This document shows positions 27,371-35,521 of a stretch of DNA of 64,000 bases, piece after piece. The translations under genes and the position numbers were made by a program. This DNA is from Spirosoma lacussanchae (GTDB lineage Bacteria > Bacteroidota > Bacteroidia > Cytophagales > Spirosomataceae). Positions within the stretch are counted from its first letter, which is position 1. The number at the start of each line of letters is the position of its first letter. The stretch lies in the NCBI RefSeq assembly GCF_005870035.1, contig NZ_SWJG01000012.1, positions 62,001 through 126,000 on the forward strand, in the 5' to 3' direction. Below the pieces are notes generated by a model. The model searched no databases, was not told where the DNA came from, and worked only from the letters and a program-made list of their open reading frames with translations.

Positions 27371-29173
27371 TTAGTCTGCACTTAAAATAACCAATTGCGT
27401 GGGCTGTAGCTGTACCTGGACACAACGGGGTATAGGGCTATTCGGACCGCCTAACAACGGAGCTTCCCCGGAAGAACCGTACAGAAAGAAAAAGCTATTA
27501 GCTCGTTTATGCAGTTCTGCATCTACAATTACGTATCCGGTTTGAATCTCGGTGCACGAAGAATTGTAAATGATCAAAACCTCCGTGTCATGTAACATTC
27601 GACAAAAAGCGAGTAAACTTCCCGGTTCCGTTGGCAATTGAAATAATTGCCCATCCAGCGAAATCTCGCGCCAGTACATTCGACCAAATTTAAGCGCAGG
27701 TGTCTTGCGTCTGATACAAGCCAGTTGAGCAATAGCCTGATAAATAGAGCAGTTTTGATTTAAGACATTGAGTTCGGGGTTCTCAGGGTTAAACATACAC
27801 TCCCGAACCCAACGATCATCGGCTCCAGAACCATCAAATCCCTGTTCAGTACCGTAATACAAACAGGGAATCCCTAAAGCACAAAGCAAATAGCCGACGC
27901 CTGCAATAATTTGCTTATCCGTAGCACCACAGCCGAACCGTTGTTTTACCGATTTTCCTATCTGATCATGATTATCCAGAAACGTTACCAGATACTCGCC
28001 CAGCGGATGGCGATGTAGGGCCTGATCCTGTAACTCTGTATACCGTTCAATGAGCCGGGTTGGAGAGGCTACCCCTTTGATAACCCCCTCCAGTATGGTG
28101 TATAAAGGAAAATCAAGCACTGAATCCAACCCATAGTACACATTTACATCAACGGCTGAGGTAGGTTTATAAAGACCAATGTAATCTGTACATAAATAAT
28201 CGGAGCCCACTAGCTCACCAAAAATGAAAAAATTTTTCTTGCCCAACCGATAGGCGTATTCCCGAACGCGATTGCAGAAATAGTGGATCGTCTCAGGGCG
28301 TAGGTGCTTTACAGCATCGATCCTAAAGCCATCGATATCTAATTCCCGCATCCAGTAACAGTAGACTTTTGTCAGTACATCGAGTACATTGGTAGCTTCA
28401 GGAGAAGCGTCATTTCGAAAAGCTTTTAACCCGAAAAAATCCCCTTCCAGTGTTTCTGGGTAGGCATCAAAATTTCGAATCCTGCCTTGTCGGTTATACA
28501 TTTCTGGATTACGCAATTCAACGGGTAAAGGGCGGTCGTCCCACCGCCAGTCACCGAACGGAAATCGAACACCCCGATAATAGTAAAAGGGTTCGTCGTC
28601 TGGATAAAACCAGTTATCGCCCGAATGATGAAGAACGATGTCCAAGAACACCCGCATATCCAACTGGTGGGCGGCTTCCACCAAGTGCTCCAACTCATTC
28701 TGCGTACCAAAACGGGGGTCAACGGCTAAGTAGTTTTGTGTGGCGTAGCCGTGGTAAGACGTTAAATTGTTTTCAAGAATTGGGCTTAACCAAAGAGCCG
28801 TGCACCCTAATGTGCGCACATAGTCTAAATGCTGAATGATTCCCTCGAAAGTTCCTCCGCAGAAATTCCCTAAATTTTCCGCAGTACCGAAGCCATGGGT
28901 ACGTTCCTTCTGTTCGGTGGCGTGCCGCAACGAAGAGTCATGAAACCGGTCGATTAAGATAAAATAAATGAATTCCTCCCGCCATTCGCGGTGGCAGTTC
29001 GGCCAGTAACGTTTACCGGGCTTCGGCTCCAGTTGAATATTCTGTACAGATCGTAACGTAGGCAATGAAGGAGATGTTTGCTCACGGGAGTCCCTGTAAA
29101 ATGTTGGAGACGCCAGCTTACCACGCCTATCGCCAGTTATAGGCATCGACGTCAATGAAGCAAGGTGGTTCAT
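27371..29173 (-). CDS. Alpha-amylase family glycoside hydrolase (GH13)
   Basis: About 600 residues from ATG 29173 (MNHLAS); an ATG at 29221 is possible. GH13 core motifs are clear: DIVLHHSG (region I), GFRIDAVKHL with the nucleophile Asp (region II), FIFGELVGSD with the acid/base Glu (region III) and FLDNHDQIG (region IV). There is no signal peptide, so it is probably cytoplasmic and acts on glycogen, maltodextrin or related alpha-glucans. It sits within copper genes without an obvious link, and no other sugar-metabolism gene is adjacent. Confidence 0.9.
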   Translation of the reverse strand: MNHLASLTSMPITGDRRGKLASPTFYRDSREQTSPSLPTLRSVQNIQLEPKPGKRYWPNCHREWREEFIYFILIDRFHDSSLRHATEQKERTHGFGTAENLGNFCGGTFEGIIQHLDYVRTLGCTALWLSPILENNLTSYHGYATQNYLAVDPRFGTQNELEHLVEAAHQLDMRVFLDIVLHHSGDNWFYPDDEPFYYYRGVRFPFGDWRWDDRPLPVELRNPEMYNRQGRIRNFDAYPETLEGDFFGLKAFRNDASPEATNVLDVLTKVYCYWMRELDIDGFRIDAVKHLRPETIHYFCNRVREYAYRLGKKNFFIFGELVGSDYLCTDYIGLYKPTSAVDVNVYYGLDSVLDFPLYTILEGVIKGVASPTRLIERYTELQDQALHRHPLGEYLVTFLDNHDQIGKSVKQRFGCGATDKQIIAGVGYLLCALGIPCLYYGTEQGFDGSGADDRWVRECMFNPENPELNVLNQNCSIYQAIAQLACIRRKTPALKFGRMYWREISLDGQLFQLPTEPGSLLAFCRMLHDTEVLIIYNSSCTEIQTGYVIVDAELHKRANSFFFLYGSSGEAPLLGGPNSPIPRCVQVQLQPTQLVILSAD

Positions 29174-29254
29174 ACTAGTTGAAAAGCTAATTGGTGGAAT
29201 TATGACGATACCTGCCGCCAAGGACCTAATTGGTCATGATACAGTTGCCGCAGT

Positions 29255-29650
29255 TTACTCATCCTTCATTCCCTTCATGTTTATCTTGCTCTTTTTCTGT
29301 TTAAACATTTTCTCGCCACCCACATGAATTACCATTTCGCCATTTTCAATCATGCAGTGGTCGCCTTCTTTCATTTTGACGACCGTGCCGTCTTTCCGCT
29401 TGCAAGTGCCGTCGGTCATGCACAATGTTCCGTCGCTCATCGTCATGTCCATTGTCATCGGGGTCATCTTACCCTGATGCACCATCATCATTTTCCCATT
29501 GTGCATGACCATATATTCTTCATGTGCTGCCTGACCCGCCTGCTTGGTCTGGCTGGCCATAGCCTTGTGAGCCGAATGCTCACTTTGCCCGTAGGTAATG
29601 CCGAATACTCCGAGCAGCATAAGTGTCAGAGCGAAAGCCATCGTTTTCAT
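29255..29650 (-). CDS. Secreted Met/His-rich small protein, DUF6799-like
   Basis: 131 residues with a signal peptide ending near TYGQ. The mature protein has alternating Lys/Met/Asp/Gly turns: MVMHNGKMMMVHQGKMTPM, SDGTLCMTDGTCKRKDGTVV and GDHCMIENGEMV. These resemble a beta-repeat family annotated DUF6799 in Bacteroidota (family name from memory). Three Cys, many Met and several His make copper binding plausible. A distant promoter with -7 box and one clear direct-repeat unit lies at 29838-29877. Confidence 0.75.
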   Translation of the reverse strand: MKTMAFALTLMLLGVFGITYGQSEHSAHKAMASQTKQAGQAAHEEYMVMHNGKMMMVHQGKMTPMTMDMTMSDGTLCMTDGTCKRKDGTVVKMKEGDHCMIENGEMVIHVGGEKMFKQKKSKINMKGMKDE

Positions 29651-29714
29651 GGTTTAAAAAGTTATTGGTTTTAAATTGATAGAAAGCGGGCGTAGCTTGG
29701 GACCAACATGAGCC

Positions 29715-29734
29715 GACACCCGATAGCGGGTGTC
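29715..29734. other. Perfect 8-bp hairpin in 5' leader of the Met/His-rich gene
   Basis: GACACCCG (29715-29722), loop ATAG, CGGGTGTC (29727-29734). It lies between the predicted promoter at 29838 and the ATG at 29650, so it would be in the mRNA leader. No T-run follows. An attenuator or stability element is possible. Confidence 0.4.
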
Positions 29735-29837
29735 ACAAAATTCCCAATTTAAACAGTACGCCCGTATGTCGATAATCAACCATTTAGCTGATAAAGCTCA
29801 GACGTAGCAATTCTCAGTAAAATCAGACGTGCTACGA

Positions 29838-29898
29838 CAAATGTATCGTACTATGCCCACCATTGTTTTGTAAAATTATGCGTTTAGGTAAGCTTTTG
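29838..29898 (-). promoter_or_regulatory. Copper-type promoter with one strong repeat unit, upstream of Met/His-rich gene
   Basis: CAAATGTA at 29838-29845 (perfect reverse -7 box) and TTGTAAAATT 30 bases on (29868-29877). The second unit is degenerate (TTAGGTAAGCTTTTG at 29884-29898). Confidence 0.5.
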
Positions 29899-29998
29899 AA
29901 CGTTAGTGCAAGTAGCTGTTAGAATTCCTAAGTTTGGTTTCTTTATCCAACTACTAAAAGCTTCCATGGCGCGGAAGGGAGCTTTATCTAATGGAAAA

Positions 29999-30038
29999 CC
30001 TTCCCGAACCGCTATTATGGTCGGGCGGTCCAGGAAGG
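29999..30038 (-). terminator. Probable terminator of the four-helix protein gene
   Basis: CCTTCCCGAACCGC (29999-30012) pairs with GCGGTCCAGGAAGG (30025-30038), 12 of 14 matches, starting 19 bases after the leftward stop codon; GGTTTTCC follows on that strand. Confidence 0.5.
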
Positions 30039-30056
30039 TAAGGGGTAGGATCAAGC

Positions 30057-30395
30057 TTATTTCAAGCTGACGTATTTACGGCACTCGTCGGCACATTTCC
30101 GGCAAGCCTCGGCACAGTGGCGGCAATGGTCCATGTGGGCGGCATGTTTTTCACATTCCTGAGCACAGGCTTCGCAAATCTGAGCGCAGAGCTCACACGC
30201 CTGTTTAGCGAAAGGACTGTTACCCGCTATGTAAGAAGTCGCCAGATAGCAGATTTTGGCGCAATCCCGATCCAGCCGGATACAGGCGACCATCATCTTG
30301 ACATCTGATTCGTGCAGGCACGCTTCCTGACAGCGATCACACGCCTGGGCGCAGCGAAGGCAGGCGTCGATACAATCTTGCAATTGAGCTACCAT
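30057..30395 (-). CDS. Four-helix bundle Cys-rich copper-storage protein (Csp/DUF326 type)
   Basis: 112 residues containing 19 Cys, mostly spaced CxxxC and CxxC along predicted helices (CIDACLRCAQACDRCQEAC, CRHCAEACRKCADEC), plus HAAHMDHC. This is the pattern of Csp-type proteins, whose helical bundle is lined with Cys that bind many Cu(I). There is no signal peptide, so it is probably the cytoplasmic Csp3-like type. A promoter with a direct-repeat site lies directly upstream, at the end of an HMA-AraC gene. A paralogue is at 59069-59437. Confidence 0.9.
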   Translation of the reverse strand: MVAQLQDCIDACLRCAQACDRCQEACLHESDVKMMVACIRLDRDCAKICYLATSYIAGNSPFAKQACELCAQICEACAQECEKHAAHMDHCRHCAEACRKCADECRKYVSLK

Positions 30396-30441
30396 GTTTG
30401 TCGTTTTTTGGTGATTAGTCTGCTTCTATTCAGAAGCCAGG

Positions 30442-30508
30442 CGAAGGTAGCAAGACGGGGTACGTAGCACCGTGTAAAATTTTATCGGCTTCGTGTAAGA
30501 TTTTAGGG
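30442..30508 (-). promoter_or_regulatory. Copper-regulated promoter of the four-helix copper protein
   Basis: CGAAGGTA (30442-30449, seven of eight to CAAAnnTA), GTGTAAAATT 30 bases on (30472-30481) and GTGTAAGATTTTAGGG 21 bases further (30493-30508), overlapping the last codons of the HMA-AraC gene. Confidence 0.65.
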
Positions 30509-31075
30509 CATCAACACCTGATCCAGGGGTCTTCGCCGTGCCTCATTATTTTGCCGGAATTGAGTAGGCGTTAAGCCCGTATACTTTTTAAACTGATTAG
30601 CTAAATACTGACCACTGCTATATCCAAGCCTATAGGCAATCTCCTCGATTGATAACTCGTTGTAAATAAGCAGCTCTTTAATTCGTTCAATTCTTTGAAG
30701 GATAATAAAATGTTCAATCGTGGTATTCTCAATCGTAGAAAATAGAGTGCTTAAATAGGGATAGCTCTGCTGGATTTTTTCAGAAAGATAGTCGGAAAAC
30801 TTCAGGGGAGTTGATACGTCCTCCTGATGAACCAACTCAACAATAGCCGCTTTTATTCGCTCTACCAATTGAAGTTTAGTATCTTCCAGCAAACTCAATC
30901 CATAAGGATTCAAAGCACCTTTAATAGCATCCAGTCTAGTACTTTCCAGTGGTTCGGCAAGCACCACCTCACCGATGTGCACACATACGGGGGTGAGTCC
31001 GAGTTGTTCCAGTTCGCGCTTTACGATCCATACGCAACGGTCGCAAACCATATTTTTGATATAAAGTGTTTGCAT
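30503..31075 (-). CDS. HMA-AraC one-component metal regulator
   Basis: 190 residues. The N-terminus has the CxxC metal site (IKNMVCDRCVWIV) in an HMA-like fold; the C-terminus is an AraC domain (LSIEEIAYRLGYSSGQYLAN, TGLTPTQFRQN). It is the closest relative of the protein at 50940-51506 and has noticeably more A/T-rich codons than its neighbours. The gene immediately downstream encodes the four-helix copper store, whose promoter overlaps its 3' end, so that gene is its likely target. Confidence 0.88.
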   Translation of the reverse strand: MQTLYIKNMVCDRCVWIVKRELEQLGLTPVCVHIGEVVLAEPLESTRLDAIKGALNPYGLSLLEDTKLQLVERIKAAIVELVHQEDVSTPLKFSDYLSEKIQQSYPYLSTLFSTIENTTIEHFIILQRIERIKELLIYNELSIEEIAYRLGYSSGQYLANQFKKYTGLTPTQFRQNNEARRRPLDQVLMP

Positions 31076-31132
31076 AGCATACTTTTCGTTTGACCATCAG
31101 AAGTAACGAACGGTCTTACAGGCTTGTTAAAG

Positions 31133-31179
31133 TTAACACAGAAAAAGTGGAATTTCACCTCCAACTTTTCCCGTGTTAA
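31133..31179 (-). terminator. Terminator between TonB receptor and HMA-AraC gene
   Basis: TTAACACAGAAAAAGT (31133-31148) pairs with ACTTTTCCCGTGTTAA (31164-31179), 14 of 16 matches, six bases after the receptor stop codon. TTTAAC follows on the leftward strand. Confidence 0.6.
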
Positions 31180-31184
31180 ATTCA

Positions 31185-33647
31185 TTATAACCTGATACCA
31201 ACCGTCACGTAAAAGTTACGTGCGTCGGCGGGTAGGATACCGGGCCCCGGATACCCACCGGCCCGCCGGGTAAAGTAGCGTTCGTTCGTTAAGTTATTAA
31301 GCCCTGCTTTGAACAGATACCGCTTCCCTTGAATCGAGGTCAATACGTCCATTACCTGATACGCCGGAATCGGACCCGTTTGGGCATTGGTAGTAGCGTT
31401 CTCAGTATTGTTGGCATCGCTGTACGCTTTGCCCACCCGGTTCAGCAGGGCTGTAAGCGTAAAGGTGCGGTAGGTGTAGTTTAAACCAAAACGGCCAATA
31501 AATTGCGGGGCGTTCTCTACGAATTTACGCTGTAGGTTTCCCTCTACGAGTTGACCGTTAGTAACGGTTGCCGTAGGCAAATCCAGGTAACGGGCATCCG
31601 TGAAACCCAGTGAGGTAAACAAACTTACGTACCCCACTTTTGAGTGGCCCGCCAGTGCTACTATCGGATCAATTTCGACATAAGCTTCTACGCCCTTACT
31701 TACGCTCCGACCCAAATTCGTCCGGAATTGGTAGGGGCGGTTGGCTTCATTCAGGCGGGTCAGGGTGCCAATGCGATTGGCGTAGTTCAAATAATAAACG
31801 CCCAGGTCGTAGGTCAGGAATTTACGGTACGCGCCCCGCAAACCGGCATCAATCGTGTAGCCCCGCGCATCCCGCAGATTCGGATCAATCACAAAATCGG
31901 TCAGGGCAGCGGGTGTCAGGTCGCCGAACAGCACCGGACGATACGCCTGCGAATAGTTTCCGTAGAACGTAGCAAAATGGGCCAGTTTGTACTCCGTTCC
32001 CACACCCAGCAGGGCAAATGATCGGCTGCGTTGTTGGCTGATCTGGTTTTCGGTTTCGTTGGCTGCAAAACTGTAACGTCCTGATACGCTGTTATCAAGT
32101 AGTTCAACCCGGATGCCCGGTGTCAGCGTCCAGCGGTCGGTCAACCGGAACAGGTTTTCGGCAAACGCGGCTACGTTCGTCGTCCGCAGGTTGAGCGCAC
32201 GGGGAAAGGCGGCATCCACCAGTCTCAGGTTGAAGTCCGAGCCGACATCGCCTTTACCCTGCTGTCGGCGGTCGGTGTAGCCGTTAAAATATTTCACCCC
32301 CGCCGAGAGAACGTGTCGCCGACCAAGCGCGTTATACTGACTAATCAGCCGCAGCTCGCTTCCCCAGTTCTGATACGTATCGCGGTCGATAGTCCGGTTT
32401 GCCAACTGACCGCCCGCAGTGGGTACGTCGGGATTGGTGATGGCACTGACAAAGCCGATCTGATTCCGCTCGCTAAACAGGCCATGTACTTTCAGGTTCA
32501 GCTGGGTACGCTCATTTATGGTGTAATCAACCGTAACAGAGGGAACCGTCCAGGGTACGTTGAACCAGTTGCGTGCCCGTGAACTCTGCCGGGCATTCTG
32601 GGCGAACTGGCCGTCGGTCAGGCCGCCCGGCTGCTGATTGACGCTGGAAGCCCGCGAAATTTCGGCCCCGATCTTAAGCCGGTTCGTGACTAAATAACTG
32701 ATCGAGACAAAGCCGTTGAAGATGTTGTAGCGGCTATTTTCACGCCAGCCATCAGCCCGGCGGTAGTCTACGTACCCAAAATACTGCCACCGCCCCGACG
32801 TGCCGCCCAACGAGTTATAGGTAGAAAATAACCCGTAGCTGCCTACCGACTGCTGCGATTCGATGGCTATCGGTTTGTCGGTTGCCGGACCTTTCAAAAC
32901 GTAATTGAGCAAACCGCCGAATTGCGGGCCGTATTGCAGCGAGGCTCCACCCCGAACCAGTTCAATCCGCTCGACGGCCTGCATGGGTGGGTTGTAATAC
33001 GCTTCGGGATACCCGAAGGGGTCCGAACTGATCTGCACTCCATTCTGCCGGGTGTCAAACTCCCAGGAGCGGTTGGGACTCAGCCCCCGCACGGCCACCC
33101 CCACCTGCATACCCGACCCTTCGCTTTCCCAGACCATCACGCCCGGCGTTTTGCTGAATACCTGCCGACTGTTGTTGGTAATCAGGTTAGCATCCAGCGC
33201 ACCCAGGTTAATGACTTCTGTTTTCTTACCGGCAAAAATGGCATTGTGGCCCACTTCGGGCAAAACTTCCCGCTCACGTAATCCTCTGGCGGCAATGACT
33301 TTGACCTCCTGAAGTTCCTGTATGCTTTCCTGAATGGTGATCGTCAGGCTGGTGATTTGCTCATCGGTAACGTTGACGGTCTGCTCGTTGGTTTGCAGGC
33401 CCACGCCCGATACGACCAGCACATACTGCCCCCGAACAAGGTTTGTGAACTGGTAGAAGCCTTTCTGATTGGTACTTACCTGGCGAATGGTTCCTTTGAG
33501 TGCTACGGTAACCCCCTCAGCGCGTTGACCATTACGGTCCAGCACAAAGCCCTGGAGCACACCCGATGGTTTACCGTCGTCGGCTCTCGCTGCCATTCCA
33601 GTAAAAAGAAAAATTGACAGGATTAGGGCACGTATAAGAAGTTGCAT
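31185..33647 (-). CDS. TonB-dependent outer-membrane receptor, FecA-like
   Basis: 820 residues. Signal peptide, then a carboxypeptidase-like regulatory domain (about 30-110; GVLQGFVLDRNGQRAEGVTV), a plug domain (KTPGVMVWESEGSGMQVGVA, MQAVERIELVRGGASLQYGP) and a beta-barrel ending in VGIRL. Plug features resemble FecA-type receptors, which import ferric or other metal chelates with TonB energy. The substrate here is unknown; its position among copper genes makes a metal complex plausible. A hairpin overlaps its start codon (33644-33677). Confidence 0.93.
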   Translation of the reverse strand: MQLLIRALILSIFLFTGMAARADDGKPSGVLQGFVLDRNGQRAEGVTVALKGTIRQVSTNQKGFYQFTNLVRGQYVLVVSGVGLQTNEQTVNVTDEQITSLTITIQESIQELQEVKVIAARGLREREVLPEVGHNAIFAGKKTEVINLGALDANLITNNSRQVFSKTPGVMVWESEGSGMQVGVAVRGLSPNRSWEFDTRQNGVQISSDPFGYPEAYYNPPMQAVERIELVRGGASLQYGPQFGGLLNYVLKGPATDKPIAIESQQSVGSYGLFSTYNSLGGTSGRWQYFGYVDYRRADGWRENSRYNIFNGFVSISYLVTNRLKIGAEISRASSVNQQPGGLTDGQFAQNARQSSRARNWFNVPWTVPSVTVDYTINERTQLNLKVHGLFSERNQIGFVSAITNPDVPTAGGQLANRTIDRDTYQNWGSELRLISQYNALGRRHVLSAGVKYFNGYTDRRQQGKGDVGSDFNLRLVDAAFPRALNLRTTNVAAFAENLFRLTDRWTLTPGIRVELLDNSVSGRYSFAANETENQISQQRSRSFALLGVGTEYKLAHFATFYGNYSQAYRPVLFGDLTPAALTDFVIDPNLRDARGYTIDAGLRGAYRKFLTYDLGVYYLNYANRIGTLTRLNEANRPYQFRTNLGRSVSKGVEAYVEIDPIVALAGHSKVGYVSLFTSLGFTDARYLDLPTATVTNGQLVEGNLQRKFVENAPQFIGRFGLNYTYRTFTLTALLNRVGKAYSDANNTENATTNAQTGPIPAYQVMDVLTSIQGKRYLFKAGLNNLTNERYFTRRAGGYPGPGILPADARNFYVTVGIRL

Positions 33648-33677
33648 AGTTTTATTTAGACTGATTCAAAACTATGC
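33644..33677 (-). promoter_or_regulatory. Perfect 10-bp inverted repeat covering the TonB receptor start codon
   Basis: GCATAGTTTT (33644-33653) and AAAACTATGC (33668-33677) are exact complements with a 14-base loop. On the transcript the ATG at 33647 lies in the 3' arm of the stem, so the structure could hide the start codon. A DNA operator is the alternative. Confidence 0.55.
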
Positions 33678-33739
33678 AAAGGTATATGCCATTCTGCAAC
33701 AAACAAACTTCTTTAGAAATATTCTAAACAACTCTCGGC

Positions 33740-34318
33740 TTATTGACTTTCTTTAAGCAGCCAGTTAATCTTCGTCATACGGTGCAAGGGATCGTAAACC
33801 GATAAATCGCCACCGTTGCTGAACTGAGCATCAAGTCGGTCGTGATAGGCATGATTTTCCGGAAAAGCCCGTTTCAGGGTTTCAACCGTAAGCTCCTGGA
33901 GCGGAGCACCTGCGTCTTTGCTAAAAAATAGTTTTGTATATCCGGGCTGTTTGGCTATGGGTGGCCGTACCAGTTTGTAAATCAATATAGGTTCGCCCGG
34001 ATTGAGGATGGGGTAGTGGTCGTTCTCAGACACAAACCGGTAGCTCTGCCCGGCACAATCGCGAAATCCATACAGGCTATCTTTAGCGTATTGATACGAC
34101 TGCCTCTGATGAATGATCGTCACATAAGGCTTTCCGATGAACTCGTGCAGCCGTAGTTTATGTTTTTGCGCCCGGCAGTCAACGGCCAGCATTAATTCAT
34201 TCCGTCTGAAATCTTCAGCCGAACGAAATAAACCGCCCGGCATACTGGCATTCGATTGAGCCTGTGTCAAATCAGGCGAACTTAAATACAGGAGCGATAT
34301 AAGTAAAACATTACGCAT
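33740..34318 (-). CDS. Secreted hypothetical protein
   Basis: 192 residues from ATG 34318 (MRNVLLISLLYLSS), chosen because a signal peptide follows; an ATG at 34348 is less likely. The mature part contains no recognised domain; it has two Cys (VDCRAQKH and RDCAGQSY) that could form a disulphide. It lies upstream of the TonB receptor in the same direction, 93 bases away. The function is unknown. Confidence 0.65.
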   Translation of the reverse strand: MRNVLLISLLYLSSPDLTQAQSNASMPGGLFRSAEDFRRNELMLAVDCRAQKHKLRLHEFIGKPYVTIIHQRQSYQYAKDSLYGFRDCAGQSYRFVSENDHYPILNPGEPILIYKLVRPPIAKQPGYTKLFFSKDAGAPLQELTVETLKRAFPENHAYHDRLDAQFSNGGDLSVYDPLHRMTKINWLLKESQ

Positions 34319-34418
34319 GGCTACGACCGTAGATTGGTTACGTAGCAAATGTATGGGAAGAATTAGGACCTTAAGGTGATCCTACTCACGTATAAGGCTG
34401 ATTGTGATTAGTTGTTGA

Positions 34419-34778
34419 TTAACCGACGGGGTCTGCCGCATCTTTGCCCTCTTCAACGTGTAGCGTAAAGACCGTTGTGAGGACTGAGAGGTGATGGGAA
34501 AATTGAACCCTTGCCTGATAAGTGCCTGCTTCCGGGAACGTAAACAGTTTGGCTAATCCCATGGCACTAGCTTCCAGCAGAAGTATAAAAGGTTTAGCAA
34601 GATATTCGGACGTGATAGTAACCTGTGCGTCTACTATATCCGCCAGTTCTGCCGTATCCGCTTCGTTGTTTTGTTGAATGTTGACCTGCATAAACACAGG
34701 CCGACCTGTTTGCCACCGGCCGTGGTGCAGACTAAGTTTTACTACGTAGCCTTCGACAACGTTAATTAGCGAATACAT
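34419..34778 (-). CDS. Small beta-rich hypothetical protein
   Basis: 119 residues from ATG 34778. A TTG at 34817 would extend it and overlap the stop of the preceding gene (ATTGA), so translational coupling is possible. It lacks a signal peptide in the short form. The sequence reads as alternating beta strands (LHHGRWQTGRPVFMQVNIQ, PEAGTYQARVQFSHHLSVL), like an immunoglobulin-type or YtkA-like fold, but this is only a resemblance. It is probably cotranscribed with the preceding secreted protein. Confidence 0.6.
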   Translation of the reverse strand: MYSLINVVEGYVVKLSLHHGRWQTGRPVFMQVNIQQNNEADTAELADIVDAQVTITSEYLAKPFILLLEASAMGLAKLFTFPEAGTYQARVQFSHHLSVLTTVFTLHVEEGKDAADPVG

Positions 34779-34813
34779 ATGGCAAATTCTTCCTCCCAGC
34801 AAACCCGCAAAGC

Positions 34814-35263
34814 TCAATGCTTCATTTTACTGTGGTCAGGCTTATTTTTCATCCCGGCCTGAAAGCAGTGGAGGGCGCAAGCACTACCTTTCAGGCTGTC
34901 GTGAACATTGCCTACTACGTTCCCCTTGGCATCAATCAGGTCGCAAGTATCGTCCGGCCTGTCTTTTAGAGTAAATACGAGTCCGCCGGTTTCGTTGTAA
35001 AAGCTCATGCCATCTTTCGCCATGCGACCCAACAGTTTGCCGTTTGCATCAACCATTGTTCCGTCAGCCTTCAGAAAGGCAATCTTTTTTCCTTTGGCAT
35101 CCTGAATGATGCCTTCCTTTGATACTGTGCCTACCGTAATGCCATTTTGTTGAATTTGACCAGAACTGGTCAAAATATGGCCTTTATAATCCTTGACGGG
35201 CTGCTGCGCCTGAGCAAGAAACGGCGTTAGCAACAAGAGGGTGAGGGCGACGAATCTCATCAT
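34814..35263 (-). CDS. Secreted beta-repeat protein with Cys/His C-terminus
   Basis: 149 residues with signal peptide (PFLAQAQ). The core consists of short repeats of the kind VGTVSKEGIIQDAKGKKIAF and MVDANGKLLGRMAKDG, resembling a family named 5-fold beta-flower in Bacteroidota (name from memory). The C-terminus has GSACALHCFQAG and PDHSKMKH, potential copper ligands. A paralogue with the same GSACALHCFQAG ending is at 55165-55608, also within copper genes. Confidence 0.75.
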   Translation of the reverse strand: MMRFVALTLLLLTPFLAQAQQPVKDYKGHILTSSGQIQQNGITVGTVSKEGIIQDAKGKKIAFLKADGTMVDANGKLLGRMAKDGMSFYNETGGLVFTLKDRPDDTCDLIDAKGNVVGNVHDSLKGSACALHCFQAGMKNKPDHSKMKH

Positions 35264-35400
35264 TTTTGTGTATATTTTTTTTGTAGCAAATTAGGAAAAA
35301 AAGCATAGATGGCAAATATTATTTTTTAGATGTGGTAAAGTTATGATTATATATTTTAATATTAATACTATGTAAAATAATATTCTGTAAAACGAAAGTT

Positions 35401-35426
35401 TTCAGATGGTGTTAAGACCATCTGAA
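35401..35426 (-). terminator. Hairpin after the BamA-like gene
   Basis: TTCAGATGGT (35401-35410), 6-base loop, ACCATCTGAA (35417-35426), a perfect 10-bp stem about 95 bases after the stop at 35522. On the leftward strand AAAACTTTCGTTTT follows. Confidence 0.5.
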
Positions 35427-35521
35427 TAATGAGGATTTCAAAATGCATCCAACATACGTATATACAGGTTAACCGTCTTGTTTGAATTGATAGCCAGATC
35501 GGTACGCAGGTAAACCTGCTT

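Larger units (their letters stand above)
29651..30056. other. Intergenic region of 406 bases with regulatory signals, no gene
   Basis: No convincing coding frame on either strand. It contains a perfect 8-bp hairpin (29715-29734), a copper-type promoter reading left (29838-29877), and two hairpin-like segments downstream of the four-helix protein gene (about 29958-29983 and 29999-30038). Confidence 0.6.

Noticed and set aside
35340-35400. TGTAAAATA...TGTAAAACG repeat before the beta-repeat protein gene
   Set aside because: The two units are only 15 bases apart and no -7 box is at the usual distance, so it does not fit the copper direct-repeat rule; AT-richness alone could explain it.
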